NCBI RefSeq assembly: GCF_001905905.1
Contig: NZ_LIVT01000009.1
Location: forward strand, 62,001-126,000
DNA: 64,000 bases
Reading direction: 5' to 3'
Origin: Streptomyces sp. CB02366
Lineage (GTDB): Bacteria > Actinomycetota > Actinomycetes > Streptomycetales > Streptomycetaceae
Below, one piece after another: positions 49,790 through 58,587 of the stretch (position 1 is the first letter of the stretch; the number at the start of each line of letters is the position of its first letter). The notes under the pieces were generated by a model. It made no database searches and was not told where the DNA came from. It was given only the letters and a program-made list of their open reading frames with translations. The position numbers were made by a program, and so were the translations under genes.

Positions 49790-49977
49790 GGCGTGCTCTC
49801 CTCTACGGCCTGGCGGCCGCCGGGTGGTCGGACATGGGTCGGCGCCGCCCCGGCGCGGGCCGGGGCGGCGGGAGCGGCGAAGGGGAACGGGCCCCGGAGG
49901 TCCGGGAGCGGTGGAGGGCGCGTGCGGTGCGCTGGCCGCAGAGGGGGACGGGCGGGCCCCGCGAGGCGGGGGGAGGC

Positions 49978-50181
49978 TCAGGTGCGGCGGCGCCGGGAGC
50001 CCGGCAGCGGCCGGTGGCCCTCGGTCCACTCGTTGACCCATCCGCAGCCCGAACAGGCGTAACGCCCGTCGAGGCCGGCGATCAGAGTCCCGCACCGGGC
50101 GCAGCCGATGTAGGTGATCTCCGGGTGTTCCGTGGCCGCTTCGTGCGACGTGTGCCGCTCGGGGCCGGGTGAGGTCGGCAT
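49978..50181 (-). CDS. Small zinc-ribbon protein
   Basis: A 67-residue protein with two CxxC knuckles, IGCARCGTLI and ACSGCGWVN, that form a zinc ribbon, and a basic C-terminus (GSRRRRT). It starts 2 bp after the stop of the upstream hydrolase gene, so the two are co-transcribed. Such tiny ribbons often bind nucleic acid or a partner protein; the role is unknown. Confidence 0.78.
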   Translation of the reverse strand: MPTSPGPERHTSHEAATEHPEITYIGCARCGTLIAGLDGRYACSGCGWVNEWTEGHRPLPGSRRRRT

Positions 50182-50183
50182 CG

Positions 50184-50888
50184 TCAGGCCCCCTTTCCCG
50201 CGGCGTCGAGCAGGATCCGGGCGAGTTCGCGCGGCTGCGAGAACATCGGCCAGTGCCCGGTGTCCAGGGTGGCCGACTCCCATCGCTCGCTCGTCAGCAG
50301 CGCGGCGACGGCGGGGCTCGGCTCGGGCTGGTCGAGCAGGCACCTGACGTACGTCGCCGGCAGCAGGCTCAGCGGGCGGGTCAGCGCGGCGGGTTCGGTG
50401 AGGGTGGCGCCGGGGTGCGGTGTCGCCCCGTCGAGCATCCGGGCGATCTGTTCGTCGTCGAGACCCTGGCCCGCGCAGTCGGCGGGGGCGGGCGGCGGCC
50501 AGAGACCGCCGTTGGCGGCGATGGACGCCTCCACGCCCGCCCCGCCGGCCGGCCAGCCGGAGACGAAGGACTCGCCGTCCACCGGGACGTCGGAGTCGAC
50601 GAAGACGACGTGGGCGAGGCGGTCGCCGAGCCGTTCGGCCGCCTGGCCGACCGGGATGCCGGAGTAGCTGTGCCCGACCAGGACCACCTCGCGCAGGCCG
50701 AGGCGTTCGACCTCGTCGAGGATGTCCTGGACGTGCGTCCGCTGTCCCGCCGCCGCTCCCCGTTTCTCCGCGAGGCCGGACAGGGTCAGCGGGTGGACTC
50801 CGTGCCCGGCCGCGCGCAGGTCGGGCACCACATCGCGCCAGGCCCACGCGCCGAGCCAGGCCCCCGCCACGAGTACGAATTGCGTCAT
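50184..50888 (-). CDS. Alpha/beta hydrolase (EstC/MenH-like)
   Basis: A 234-residue hydrolase: MTQFVLVAGAWLGAWAWRDVVPDL (oxyanion segment), the nucleophile elbow VGHSYSG with catalytic Ser, VDSDVPVDG, and TGHWPMFSQP with the base His. It resembles domain 1 of the tandem hydrolase at 27471-29000, but here the nucleophile is an ordinary Ser. No ribosome site is visible and TACGTT lies 6 bp before the ATG, so the message is probably leaderless. In operon with the zinc-ribbon gene and divergent from the LLM gene. Confidence 0.88.
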   Translation of the reverse strand: MTQFVLVAGAWLGAWAWRDVVPDLRAAGHGVHPLTLSGLAEKRGAAAGQRTHVQDILDEVERLGLREVVLVGHSYSGIPVGQAAERLGDRLAHVVFVDSDVPVDGESFVSGWPAGGAGVEASIAANGGLWPPPAPADCAGQGLDDEQIARMLDGATPHPGATLTEPAALTRPLSLLPATYVRCLLDQPEPSPAVAALLTSERWESATLDTGHWPMFSQPRELARILLDAAGKGA

Positions 50889-51124
50889 GCCAGCAACGTA
50901 GCGCAGGGGTACGACAACACCTCTCCGGCCGCCGCGCCGCAGGGGCGGCACCACGCCCTCCGACCGCCGCGACGACCTCTTTCGGGCAGGGCCCGGCGCC
51001 TGGTGTCCGGCGGGTGTCCCGCCTCCCGGCGGCCGTCGCCGCTTCGCTATCGTCGTGGGACGGGCGTCGGCGGGCGGGTGTGATCGCACCCGCCGCCCGG
51101 CCCGCCGACCGAAGGAGAGCACCT

Positions 51125-52126
51125 GTGCGTTCCCCCGCTGCCGACGCCGCCCGCGTGACCGGACCGACCGTGGGCGTTCTGCTGCCGCGGGACCTGCCCG
51201 TCGAGCGGATCCTCCCGTACGCGCGCCGGGCCGAGGCGCTGGGGTTCGACGCGGTGTGGGTGGTCGAGGACCTCGGTTTCCGTGGAGGGGTCGCGCAGGC
51301 GGCCGCCGTCCTGGCCTCCACCGACCGGATCCGGGTCGGCATCGGGCTGCTGCCCGCCGGGGCCCGCAACGTGGCGTTCGCGGCGCTGGAGATCGCGTCC
51401 CTGGCCCAGCTCTTCCCCGGCCGGGTCGACGTGGCGGTGGGTCACGGCATGCCCCACTGGATGCGCAGCGTCGGCCAGTGGCCCCGAAGCCCGCTCACCC
51501 TCCTCCGCGAGTACGTCGACGCCCTGCGGGCGCTGCTGCGCGGCGAACTCACCCGGCGGCACGGCCGGTACGTGCGCCTCGACGGCGTACAGCTCGACCC
51601 GAGCGCGCTGCCCGACGTGGTGCCCGACATCCTGACGGGCGTCCGGGGCCCCAAGTCCCTCGCCGTCTCCGGCGAGGTGGCCGACGGGACGGTCCTCGCG
51701 GAGCCGGTCTCCCCCGAGTACGCGCGGGCGGCGCTCGGGCACATCGCCCCCGCCGGCCGCCACCGTCTGGTCGCCTACAACATCGCCTCCGTCGCCCCCG
51801 ACCGGGCCGGCGCCCTGGCCGCCGCCCGGGCGGGGCTGGAGTGGATCGGCGAGCCCGACTGGAGCCCGCACATCGCCCCGCTCCCGTTCGCCGACGAGCT
51901 GGCGGCGCTGCGGGCCGGAAGCACGAGCCGCGAGGAGTTCGGGCGGCGCCTTCCCGACGACTGGGTGGCGCGGCTCGCGGTGGCCGGGACCCCCGAGGAG
52001 GCCCGCGCCCGCCTCGCCGGTCTGGGGGAGGCGGGCGTCACCGACACCGTCCTCACGCCGGTCGGCCCCGATCCGGTGGGGTCGCTGGAGTCGCTGGCCG
52101 CGGTTCTCGGCGCCGGGGGCGCCTGA
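51125..52126 (+). CDS. LLM-class flavin-dependent oxidoreductase
   Basis: A 333-residue luciferase-like monooxygenase with the TIM-barrel signatures VGVLLPRDLPVERILPYARRAEALGFDAVWVVEDL, RIRVGIGLLPAGARNVAFAALEIASLAQLFPGRVDVAVGHG and LREYVDALRALLRGE. It resembles F420-dependent family members (as in MSMEG_2526-type proteins), although cofactor choice between FMNH2 and F420 is not certain. The GTG start has AGGAGAG upstream. Divergent from an alpha/beta hydrolase. Confidence 0.9.
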   Translation: MRSPAADAARVTGPTVGVLLPRDLPVERILPYARRAEALGFDAVWVVEDLGFRGGVAQAAAVLASTDRIRVGIGLLPAGARNVAFAALEIASLAQLFPGRVDVAVGHGMPHWMRSVGQWPRSPLTLLREYVDALRALLRGELTRRHGRYVRLDGVQLDPSALPDVVPDILTGVRGPKSLAVSGEVADGTVLAEPVSPEYARAALGHIAPAGRHRLVAYNIASVAPDRAGALAAARAGLEWIGEPDWSPHIAPLPFADELAALRAGSTSREEFGRRLPDDWVARLAVAGTPEEARARLAGLGEAGVTDTVLTPVGPDPVGSLESLAAVLGAGGA

Positions 52127-52339
52127 GGCCCCGGAGAACCCGCGGGCGCCGCCAAGAACACGAACAGGGCCGGCACCATACGCACCAGCGGAACCGCCCT
52201 CCCCCGAGGCTTCGCTGTTCCTCTTCCTCACCTGTCGTCTTACGCAAGTTGATGACAGGCCAGGGTTCATTGTCGGCCGTTTCTGACTGTTTTTCGCTAT
52301 GAACGGAGGCGGTGGGCCACGGCGAGGCAGGATGGCCCC

Positions 52340-54376
52340 GTGATGGGCAACCTCCCTGTCGTGACAACCAGTTTCGTCGGCCGCGGCAGTGAACTGGTCA
52401 GCGTCGAACGGGCACTTCGAGATCATCGGCTGGTCACGCTGACCGGCAGCGGCGGGGTCGGCAAGAGCCGGTTGGCCCTGCGCATCGCCGAGCGTGCCCG
52501 GGAGCGCTACGCGGACGGCGTCTGGTGGGCCGATCTCTCCCCTCTGCACGACGAGGAACTGCTGGCGACCACGGTCTGCGACGGCGTCGGCCTCCTGGAC
52601 CACAGCCACCGCCGACCGGTGGCCGCGCTGGCCGAATGGCTGTCCGACCGGCGCCTGCTCCTCGTTCTCGACTGCTGTGAGCGGCTCGTGGGGCCCTGCG
52701 CGCAGCTCGTGGCCGAACTGCTCGAAGCGGCCCCGGGATTGACGGTGCTGGCCACCAGCCGGGAGCCGCTGGGCACGGCCGACGAGCTGTGCGTCGAGGT
52801 ACCCCCGCTCTCCGCGGGGGACGAGGGCGACGACGCCGTCCGCCTCTTCCAGGATCGTGCGGCCGCCGTGGTCCCGGACCTCTCCCTCGACGAACCCGAG
52901 AACGCGGCCGCCGTCGCCGAGATCTGCCGGCGGCTCGAGGGCATACCGCTCGCCGTCGAGCTGGCCTGCGTCCAACTGCGCGGCAGCAGCCCTCAGGAGA
53001 TCACCGGGCGGCTGGCCTCCCGGATGGAGAACCTCACCGACGACACCGTCTGGCCCCGCCGCCACCGTGCCCTGCGCACCACGATCGGCTGGAGCCACGA
53101 GCTGTGCGCGCCGCTGGAGCGGCTGCTGTGGGCGCGTCTCTCCGTCTTCCGCGGGGCCATCACGCCCTCGGACGCGGAGGCCGTGTGCGCGGGCGGGCCG
53201 TTGGACGCCGCGGCCGTCGCCCCGGCGCTGGAACGCCTGGCCGACCAGTCGGTCCTGCGGCGGACCGGGGACGGCTACCGGATGCTGGACACGCTGCGCG
53301 AGTACGGCGCGATGTGGCTGACCGAGCTGGCCGAGGACGTGCTCATCGCGGACCGGCACGCCCGGCACTTCGCCCACGTCGCCGTCCAGGCGTACGCGGG
53401 CTGGCTCGGGCCGTCGCAGGTGACCTGGTACCACCGGATCGCCGACACCCACGCGGATCTGTGCGCGGCGCTGGACCATCTGCTGGCCGAGGACCCGGAG
53501 ATGGCGATGGAGATGGCCGGCTGCGCCGGTCTCTTCTGGAGCTGCTGCGGCCACCTGCACCAGGCCCGTTCGTATCTGGAGCGGGTGCTCGCCCTGCCGC
53601 TGTCCACCGGACCGCACCGCACCCGGGCGCTGTGGGCCCTGGGCATCACGCTGACCCTTCAGGGCGACCACGAGTCGGCAGGCCGCGTCGGCGAGGAGTG
53701 CCGGGTCTCGGCCGAGGGCGACGGGGATCCCGAGGCGGTGCTCCTGGCGACCCACTCCGTGAGCTTCACCTATCTCATGATGGGCCGGCCGCTCACCGCT
53801 TACTCCGTCAGCGACCGCGCTCTGCGCGACCACCCGGGCGACCCCGCCGCCGCGCCCTCGCAGTTGCGCTGCCGGGTGATACGCCTCTTCGCCCTGTCCG
53901 CGCTCGGCCGGCTCGACGAGGCGTACGAGGAGGCCATGCGGCTCCAGCGGATCAGCCTGCGCTTCGGCGAGCACTGGGCGCGCGCCTACGCCGATCACCA
54001 GCTCGCCCTCATCCACCTGCTCCAGGGCCGCCCCCGCCATGCCGAAAGCCACGCGCGCGCGATGCTCGCGAGCAAGCACGAGTTGCACGACAGCCTCGGC
54101 ATAGCGCTCGGTCTCGATCTGCTGGCCGGGGCCATCGCCGCTCAGGGGAACGGGGTGGCCGCCGCCCGCGCCTCCGGTACGGGGCACACGTTCTGGCGCA
54201 TGATCGGCCACCCCCACCGGGGAACCCCGGAGCTCGGGGCGATCCGCGAGCAGTGGGAGCTGAGGGCGCGGCAGGCCGCCGGCGACTCCGCGTACGAGCT
54301 GGCCTACCGGCGCGCGTCGGCGGACGACGCCGAACGCGGCCTGGCCCACGCGCTGGAGCGGGGGCTCCCCGGGTAG
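52340..54376 (+). CDS. STAND-type ATPase with TPR repeats, no HTH
   Basis: A 678-residue protein: AAA/NB-ARC-like module (FVGRGSELVSVERAL, P-loop GSGGVGKS at 36-43, Walker B LLVLDCCE, the ATSREPLG sensor, the GLP-equivalent GIPLAVELA). A winged-helix part and a C-terminal TPR-like helical region from about 370 follow. It closely resembles the central and C-terminal parts of AfsR/LuxR-type regulators, but no DNA-binding domain is present at either end, so it may act through a partner. Either GTG 52340 or the adjacent ATG could start it. Confidence 0.87.
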   Translation: MMGNLPVVTTSFVGRGSELVSVERALRDHRLVTLTGSGGVGKSRLALRIAERARERYADGVWWADLSPLHDEELLATTVCDGVGLLDHSHRRPVAALAEWLSDRRLLLVLDCCERLVGPCAQLVAELLEAAPGLTVLATSREPLGTADELCVEVPPLSAGDEGDDAVRLFQDRAAAVVPDLSLDEPENAAAVAEICRRLEGIPLAVELACVQLRGSSPQEITGRLASRMENLTDDTVWPRRHRALRTTIGWSHELCAPLERLLWARLSVFRGAITPSDAEAVCAGGPLDAAAVAPALERLADQSVLRRTGDGYRMLDTLREYGAMWLTELAEDVLIADRHARHFAHVAVQAYAGWLGPSQVTWYHRIADTHADLCAALDHLLAEDPEMAMEMAGCAGLFWSCCGHLHQARSYLERVLALPLSTGPHRTRALWALGITLTLQGDHESAGRVGEECRVSAEGDGDPEAVLLATHSVSFTYLMMGRPLTAYSVSDRALRDHPGDPAAAPSQLRCRVIRLFALSALGRLDEAYEEAMRLQRISLRFGEHWARAYADHQLALIHLLQGRPRHAESHARAMLASKHELHDSLGIALGLDLLAGAIAAQGNGVAAARASGTGHTFWRMIGHPHRGTPELGAIREQWELRARQAAGDSAYELAYRRASADDAERGLAHALERGLPG

Positions 54377-54466
54377 TTCCGGTCCCCGCCGCCCGCGGGT
54401 CCGCTCGCGCGGCGGGCGGTAGGGGCTCCGGCGCCGCTCCGGGCGCCCGGAGCGGCCCTCGGGCCT

Positions 54467-54529
54467 GTCGTCACACTGCCGCCTGCCGGACGCCGCCGAG
54501 CAGGCGGGGACCTTCGAAACACGCCCTAG
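54467..54529. repeat. Second copy of the dispersed 20-bp element
   Basis: GTCGTCACACTGCCGCCTGC at 54467-54486 is identical to 19335-19354. Here it is followed by a short hairpin (GCCTGC at 54481-54486 with GCAGGC at 54500-54505) and CCTTCGAAACACGCC. The downstream GNAT gene takes its -10, TAGGAT (54527-54532), from the end of this element. Confidence 0.6.
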
Positions 54530-54538
54530 GATCCCGGT

Positions 54539-55042
54539 ATGACGTCCATCAACCGCCTGCGTGCCGATCACGCCGAGGCTCTGCTCGTTTTCGAACGGGA
54601 GAACCGCGCCTACTTCGCCGCGTCCATTCCCGACCGGGGTGACGGCTACTTCGCCGAGTTCGCCGAACGCCACCGCGCCCTGCTCGCCGAACAGGACGCC
54701 GGACTGCACCACCTCCACGTCGTCGAGGACGGGGACGGCGGCGTCCTCGGCCGCGTCAACCTCGTCGAGGTGCGGGACGGTTCGGCCGAGTTGGGCTACC
54801 GGATGGCGGAGAAGGCGGCGGGGCGGGGGCTGGCCACCTGGGCGGTCCGGCAGATCTGCGTCCTGGCGGTCCGGGAGTACGGGCTCACGTCCCTGCGCGC
54901 CGAGACGACACTGGACAACGCGGGCTCGCGCGCGGTGCTGGAGCGTACGGGGTTCGAGCCGCTGGAGGACGTCATGTTCGGCGACCGCCCCGGCCGACGG
55001 TACGTCCTGGACCTGAGCGGTGACCGCCCCCGGGCGCTCTGA
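54539..55042 (+). CDS. GNAT N-acetyltransferase (RimJ/RimL-like)
   Basis: A 167-residue GNAT protein. Acetyl-CoA binding motif A is in AELGYRMAEKAAGRGLATWAVRQIC, and motif B follows as TSLRAETTLDNAGSRAVLERTGFEPL. It is closest to the ribosomal-protein alanine acetyltransferase (RimJ/RimL) subgroup, which also modifies small amines. TAGGAT ends 6 bp before the ATG, so the message is probably leaderless. The acceptor is unknown. Confidence 0.88.
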   Translation: MTSINRLRADHAEALLVFERENRAYFAASIPDRGDGYFAEFAERHRALLAEQDAGLHHLHVVEDGDGGVLGRVNLVEVRDGSAELGYRMAEKAAGRGLATWAVRQICVLAVREYGLTSLRAETTLDNAGSRAVLERTGFEPLEDVMFGDRPGRRYVLDLSGDRPRAL

Positions 55043-55189
55043 GCGCTCGGCTCCCCGAGTGCCCCCAGGGCTGCGTCCGCCGGCTGTCCGCCGGCCGTGG
55101 TCCGCGCGGTGCCCGCCACGGGCGGCCCGGGCCCCGGGGAGACCGGCCGTCCGCCGCCCCGCGAGCACGCACAGTGCCGGGAGCGCGGG

Positions 55190-55223
55190 GAAGGGGCACG
55201 CCGGGCTTCCGGCGTGCCCCTTC
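55190..55223. terminator. Strong terminator
   Basis: A perfect 15-bp stem (55190-55204 with 55209-55223) and a GCTT loop immediately after the PepSY gene, in the position to end it and possibly the converging GNAT gene. Confidence 0.9.
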
Positions 55224-55243
55224 TCGTCCGGGCAGGGCGGTGG

Positions 55244-56074
55244 TCAGTCCTTGTCGGTCTCCTCGCGGACGATGGTGTCGTTCTTGGCGTCCACGTCGAA
55301 GGTCGTCTTCTTCCAGTCGGAGCCGACCACGTCGACCTGCCAGACGACGCCCTTGCCGTCGTTGTCGTCGAGGGCGACGGAGGTGACCGTCCCCTTCTTC
55401 TTCTCGGTGGCGACCTTGGCCGCCTGCTGCGGGGTCTGGGTGGCCTGCGCCAGCCGGCCGGCCGTCTGCTTCTTGTCGTCGGCGTCCTGGTCCGTGTCGA
55501 CGCGGGCTTCGATCACCTTGCCGTCGACCGCGTTGATCCGGACGGTGTGGATCGTGCCGTCCTTCTCCGCGACGTCCGCGACCCAGACCGGGCCCTCGGT
55601 CCCGGGGCTCGCGCTGGGCGAACCGCTCCCGTTCGGGCTCGGGGAGCCGCTGGGGTCGGCCGAGCCCGTGGGACTCGCCGAGCCCGTGGGGCTGCCGGAG
55701 CCGGACGGGCTGGGGCTCTGGCCGTTGTCGTCGTCGTCCACGCCTTCCAGGTCCAGCTCGACCAGCTTGCCGCCGGCGACCTCGCCGACGGCTGTCCCGG
55801 CGGCGTCCTCGAAGCTGACCTTCGTTTCGTCGAGTACCTTCTTGCGCTCCTGCTGGTCCTCGGTCAGCTCGGCGGTGGCCGAGGGCGACGTCGTCTGCTT
55901 CTGCGGGACGACCTTCGCGGCCTCGGAGGTGCTCGCGCTCGTGGAGCTGTCCGAGCTCTGGCCGCATCCGGTCATCAGGACGGCCGCGGCGGCGGCCAGG
56001 GAGAGGGCGCCGACCGCCTTGAGGGTGCGGGAACGGGAGGAGGCACTGTTCGTTCGTCGAGGCTCAAGTCTCAT
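55244..56074 (-). CDS. PepSY-domain lipoprotein with Ser/Gly/Pro linker
   Basis: A 276-residue lipoprotein: signal sequence with lipobox LMTGC near residue 37, then a low-complexity Ser-rich spacer. PepSY-like domain 1 follows (about 75-115), then a repetitive Ser/Pro/Gly linker (about 117-160, SPSPSGSGSPTGSASPTGS), continued by VWVADVAEKDGTIHTVRINAVDGKVIEARVD and PepSY-like domain 2 (about 205-275). PepSY domains inhibit peptidases or bind peptides/metals in the cell envelope. The start at MRLEPRR is chosen for position relative to the signal; an upstream ATG at 56107 is possible. Confidence 0.83.
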   Translation of the reverse strand: MRLEPRRTNSASSRSRTLKAVGALSLAAAAAVLMTGCGQSSDSSTSASTSEAAKVVPQKQTTSPSATAELTEDQQERKKVLDETKVSFEDAAGTAVGEVAGGKLVELDLEGVDDDDNGQSPSPSGSGSPTGSASPTGSADPSGSPSPNGSGSPSASPGTEGPVWVADVAEKDGTIHTVRINAVDGKVIEARVDTDQDADDKKQTAGRLAQATQTPQQAAKVATEKKKGTVTSVALDDNDGKGVVWQVDVVGSDWKKTTFDVDAKNDTIVREETDKD

Positions 56075-56243
56075 GCACGCATGACTACCGCCCAAGCCTC
56101 CGGTCATATTGCCCTACCGGGCGGAGTCACCCGATCGACCGGGCCGGTCCGCCCGATGGGCGTCGCTCCCCGGGCGGCGAGCCCCGAGGTGCGGAACAAT
56201 GGCGGCAGGGCCGTATCGTCTTGCGTCCGGCCGGGAGGCCGTC

Positions 56244-56501
56244 ATGGGAAACACGGTGCACACCGAGCGCTACGAGCTCATCTTCCAGATGTCCGGCGCC
56301 GCGGACGACGTGGTCCGCGTCCGGTTGACCGACCGACTGGGGGCGGGCGGTTTCCCGGTGTACGAGGACGAGACGGGGATCGTCCGCGCCGAGATCAGCG
56401 ACCGGGGCGAGGTCCGCATGCTCGCCAGCGGCGGTCACCAGGCGCCGGGGGCGCCGCTCCTCGCCCGTCCCCTGAGCGAGGACGCCCCCGAAACGCCCTG
56501 A
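56244..56501 (+). CDS. DUF6296-like small protein
   Basis: An 85-residue cytosolic protein resembling DUF6296: RYELIFQMSGAADDVVRVRLTDRLGAGGFPVYEDETGIVRAEISDRGEVRML. GGGAGG at 56233-56238 lies 5 bp before the ATG. Found only in Streptomyces and relatives as far as I know, with no assigned function. The fructose operon follows 241 bp downstream with its own promoter. Confidence 0.75.
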   Translation: MGNTVHTERYELIFQMSGAADDVVRVRLTDRLGAGGFPVYEDETGIVRAEISDRGEVRMLASGGHQAPGAPLLARPLSEDAPETP

Positions 56502-56665
56502 CCGGACCGGGCCCACCGCCGTACGCGCCAGGGCCTCGCTCACCCCGGGGGGGGCACCCGTGCACCGGTGCGCCCCTCGCAGCCGTGCGCACCCACCCAG
56601 CCGCGCCCCCCACTTCCCACCCCTGCATCACCCTTCGCTCCGTTCATGCCCATTCCTGCCCGATT

Positions 56666-56697
56666 ATGTTTACATCCCTGCGCCGCAGACGTAACGT
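56666..56697 (+). promoter_or_regulatory. fruRKA promoter with overlapping operator-like dyad
   Basis: TTTACA (56669-56674), a 17-bp spacer and TAACGT (56692-56697) form a good promoter 46 bp before fruR. ATGT-TT-ACAT (56666-56675) covers the -35 and is a plausible site for the DeoR-type FruR. Confidence 0.7.
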
Positions 56698-56742
56698 GAG
56701 CGCGAAACCACACAGTCGGGCATCGAACGGAAGCAAACCCAC

Positions 56743-57504
56743 ATGTACGCACCGGAGCGTCAGCAGGAGATCCTCCGCCTCGCCCAGGAGAGCGGCCGGG
56801 TCGACGTACCGTCGCTCGCCGAGGAGTTCCAGGTGACGGCCGAAACCGTCCGGCGCGACCTCAAAGCCCTGGACCGGGCGGGGCTGCTGCGCCGTGTCCA
56901 CGGCGGGGCGATCCCGGCCGGCCGGCTCGGCTTCGAACCCGACCTCGCCGAGCGCGACGCCGTCGCCGCCGACGAGAAGGACCGCATCGCCCGGGCCGCC
57001 CTCGCCGAGCTGCCCGTCGAGGGCAATGTGATCGTCGACGCCGGGACCACCACCGTACGGCTCGCCGCCGCGCTCCCCGTCGAGACGGCGCTGACCGTGG
57101 TGACGCACGCACTGCCGGTGGCCGCCCGGCTCGCCGACCACCCCGGCGTGGCGCTGCATCTGGTGGGCGGCCGGGTCCGCCCCCGTACCCGCGCGGCGGT
57201 CGACGCGTGGGCGCTGGGCGCGTACGCCGAGGTCAACGCCGACGTGGTCTTCCTCGCCACCAACGGCTTCTCCCCCGGCAGCGGCCTGACCACCCCCGAC
57301 CTGGCCGAGGCCGCGGTGAAGCGGGCCCTGATCAAGGCCGCCCGCCGGGTCGTGCTGCTCGCCGACTCCGGGAAGTTCGAGCAGGAGCACTTCGCCCGCT
57401 TCGGGGACCTCGCCGATGTGGACCTGCTCATCACCGACACGGGCCTCAGCCCCGACGACGCCCGCTCCATCGAGAGCCGGGGCACGGAAGTGGTGCGCGC
57501 ATGA
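56743..57504 (+). CDS. fruR: DeoR-family fructose operon repressor
   Basis: A 253-residue DeoR-type regulator with HTH RQQEILRLAQESGRVDVPSLAEEFQVTAETVRRDLKALDRAGLLRRVHGGAIP and a C-terminal ISOCOT sugar-phosphate sensing domain (VIVDAGTTTVRLA, VFLATNGFSPGSGLTTPD, LLADSGKF). It lies first in an operon with fruK and fruA, so fructose-1-phosphate is the expected inducer. Its stop overlaps the ATG of fruK (ATGA). Confidence 0.93.
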   Translation: MYAPERQQEILRLAQESGRVDVPSLAEEFQVTAETVRRDLKALDRAGLLRRVHGGAIPAGRLGFEPDLAERDAVAADEKDRIARAALAELPVEGNVIVDAGTTTVRLAAALPVETALTVVTHALPVAARLADHPGVALHLVGGRVRPRTRAAVDAWALGAYAEVNADVVFLATNGFSPGSGLTTPDLAEAAVKRALIKAARRVVLLADSGKFEQEHFARFGDLADVDLLITDTGLSPDDARSIESRGTEVVRA

Positions 57505-58448
57505 TCCTCACCGTCACCCCCAACCCCAGCCTGGACCGCACCTACGAACTGCCCGGCCTGAGCCGCGGCGCCGTGCTGCGCGCCACGGCGGACCGCGTCG
57601 ATCCGGGCGGCAAGGGCGTCAACGTCTCCCGTGCGGTCGCCGCCGCCGGGCGCCGTACCGTCGCGGTCGCCCCGACGGGCGGTCCGGAGGGCGCGCTGCT
57701 CATCCGGCTGCTCGGTGAACTCGGCATCGAGGCCACCGGGGTGCCGATCGCGGGGAACACCCGGGTCAACGTCACGCTCGTCGAACCCGACGGCACGCTC
57801 ACCAAGGTGAACGCGGCGGGCCCCGAGCTGAGTCCGGCCGAGGCGGAGGGCGTCCTCGACGCGGTACGGGTCCACGCTCCGGCCGCGGACTGGATCGCCT
57901 GCTGCGGGAGCCTGCCGCGCGGGCTGCCGCCGCGGTGGTACGCGGAACTGGTCGAGCGGAGCCACCGGGCCGGTACGCGGATCGCGCTGGACACCTCCGG
58001 CGCGGCGCTCACCGCCGCGCTGGCGCAGGGGCCGGACGTGATCAAGCCCAACGCCCAGGAGTTGGCCGAGGCGGTGGGCCGGCCGCTCGCGACCGTGGGC
58101 GACGCGCTCAAGGCCGCCGAAGAGCTGCGCGAGCGCGGTGCCCGGTCCGTACTGGCGAGTCTGGGCGCGGACGGACAACTGCTGGTGGAGGCGGGGGGCG
58201 CCTGTTTCGCCACCGCGCCGGTGGCCGCCGTCCGCAGCAACGTCGGAGCCGGGGACGCCTCCCTGGCCGGTTTCCTCGCCGCGGGCGGGCGGGGTCCGGA
58301 GGCGTTGGCCTCCGCCGTCGCCCATGGGGCCGCGGCGGTACAGCTCGCCGGAAGCCTCATGCCCGCCCCGGCCGATCTCGACCTCTCCTCGGTCGTGACG
58401 ACCTCCGACGTCCCGCTGGACCGGCCGTTGACGGAACGCGCCCCATGA
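57501..58448 (+). CDS. fruK: 1-phosphofructokinase
   Basis: A 315-residue PfkB-family kinase that phosphorylates fructose-1-phosphate to fructose-1,6-bisphosphate. The N-terminal TPNPSLDRTYEL, the DPGGKGVNVSRA substrate motif and the C-terminal RSNVGAGDASLAGFLAA with the catalytic Asp are all present. Coupled to fruR by an ATGA overlap; fruA follows after 139 bp. Confidence 0.95.
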   Translation: MILTVTPNPSLDRTYELPGLSRGAVLRATADRVDPGGKGVNVSRAVAAAGRRTVAVAPTGGPEGALLIRLLGELGIEATGVPIAGNTRVNVTLVEPDGTLTKVNAAGPELSPAEAEGVLDAVRVHAPAADWIACCGSLPRGLPPRWYAELVERSHRAGTRIALDTSGAALTAALAQGPDVIKPNAQELAEAVGRPLATVGDALKAAEELRERGARSVLASLGADGQLLVEAGGACFATAPVAAVRSNVGAGDASLAGFLAAGGRGPEALASAVAHGAAAVQLAGSLMPAPADLDLSSVVTTSDVPLDRPLTERAP

Positions 58449-58587
58449 CCCCCCTGCCTTCCGCCTCCACCGCACCGTCCCCCTCTCCCGCAACGCCGCG
58501 ACGTCCGTACGGGCCCCGCCCGTTCGCGGTCGCCGCCCCCGTCCCTCCGAACCGCCGCACGGCGGTCCCCGAGCAAGGAGTACCGCG

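Noticed and set aside
51047..55168. 1373-residue minus-strand ORF
   Set aside because: It is antisense to the LLM, STAND and GNAT genes, which have clear domains; a GC-bias shadow.
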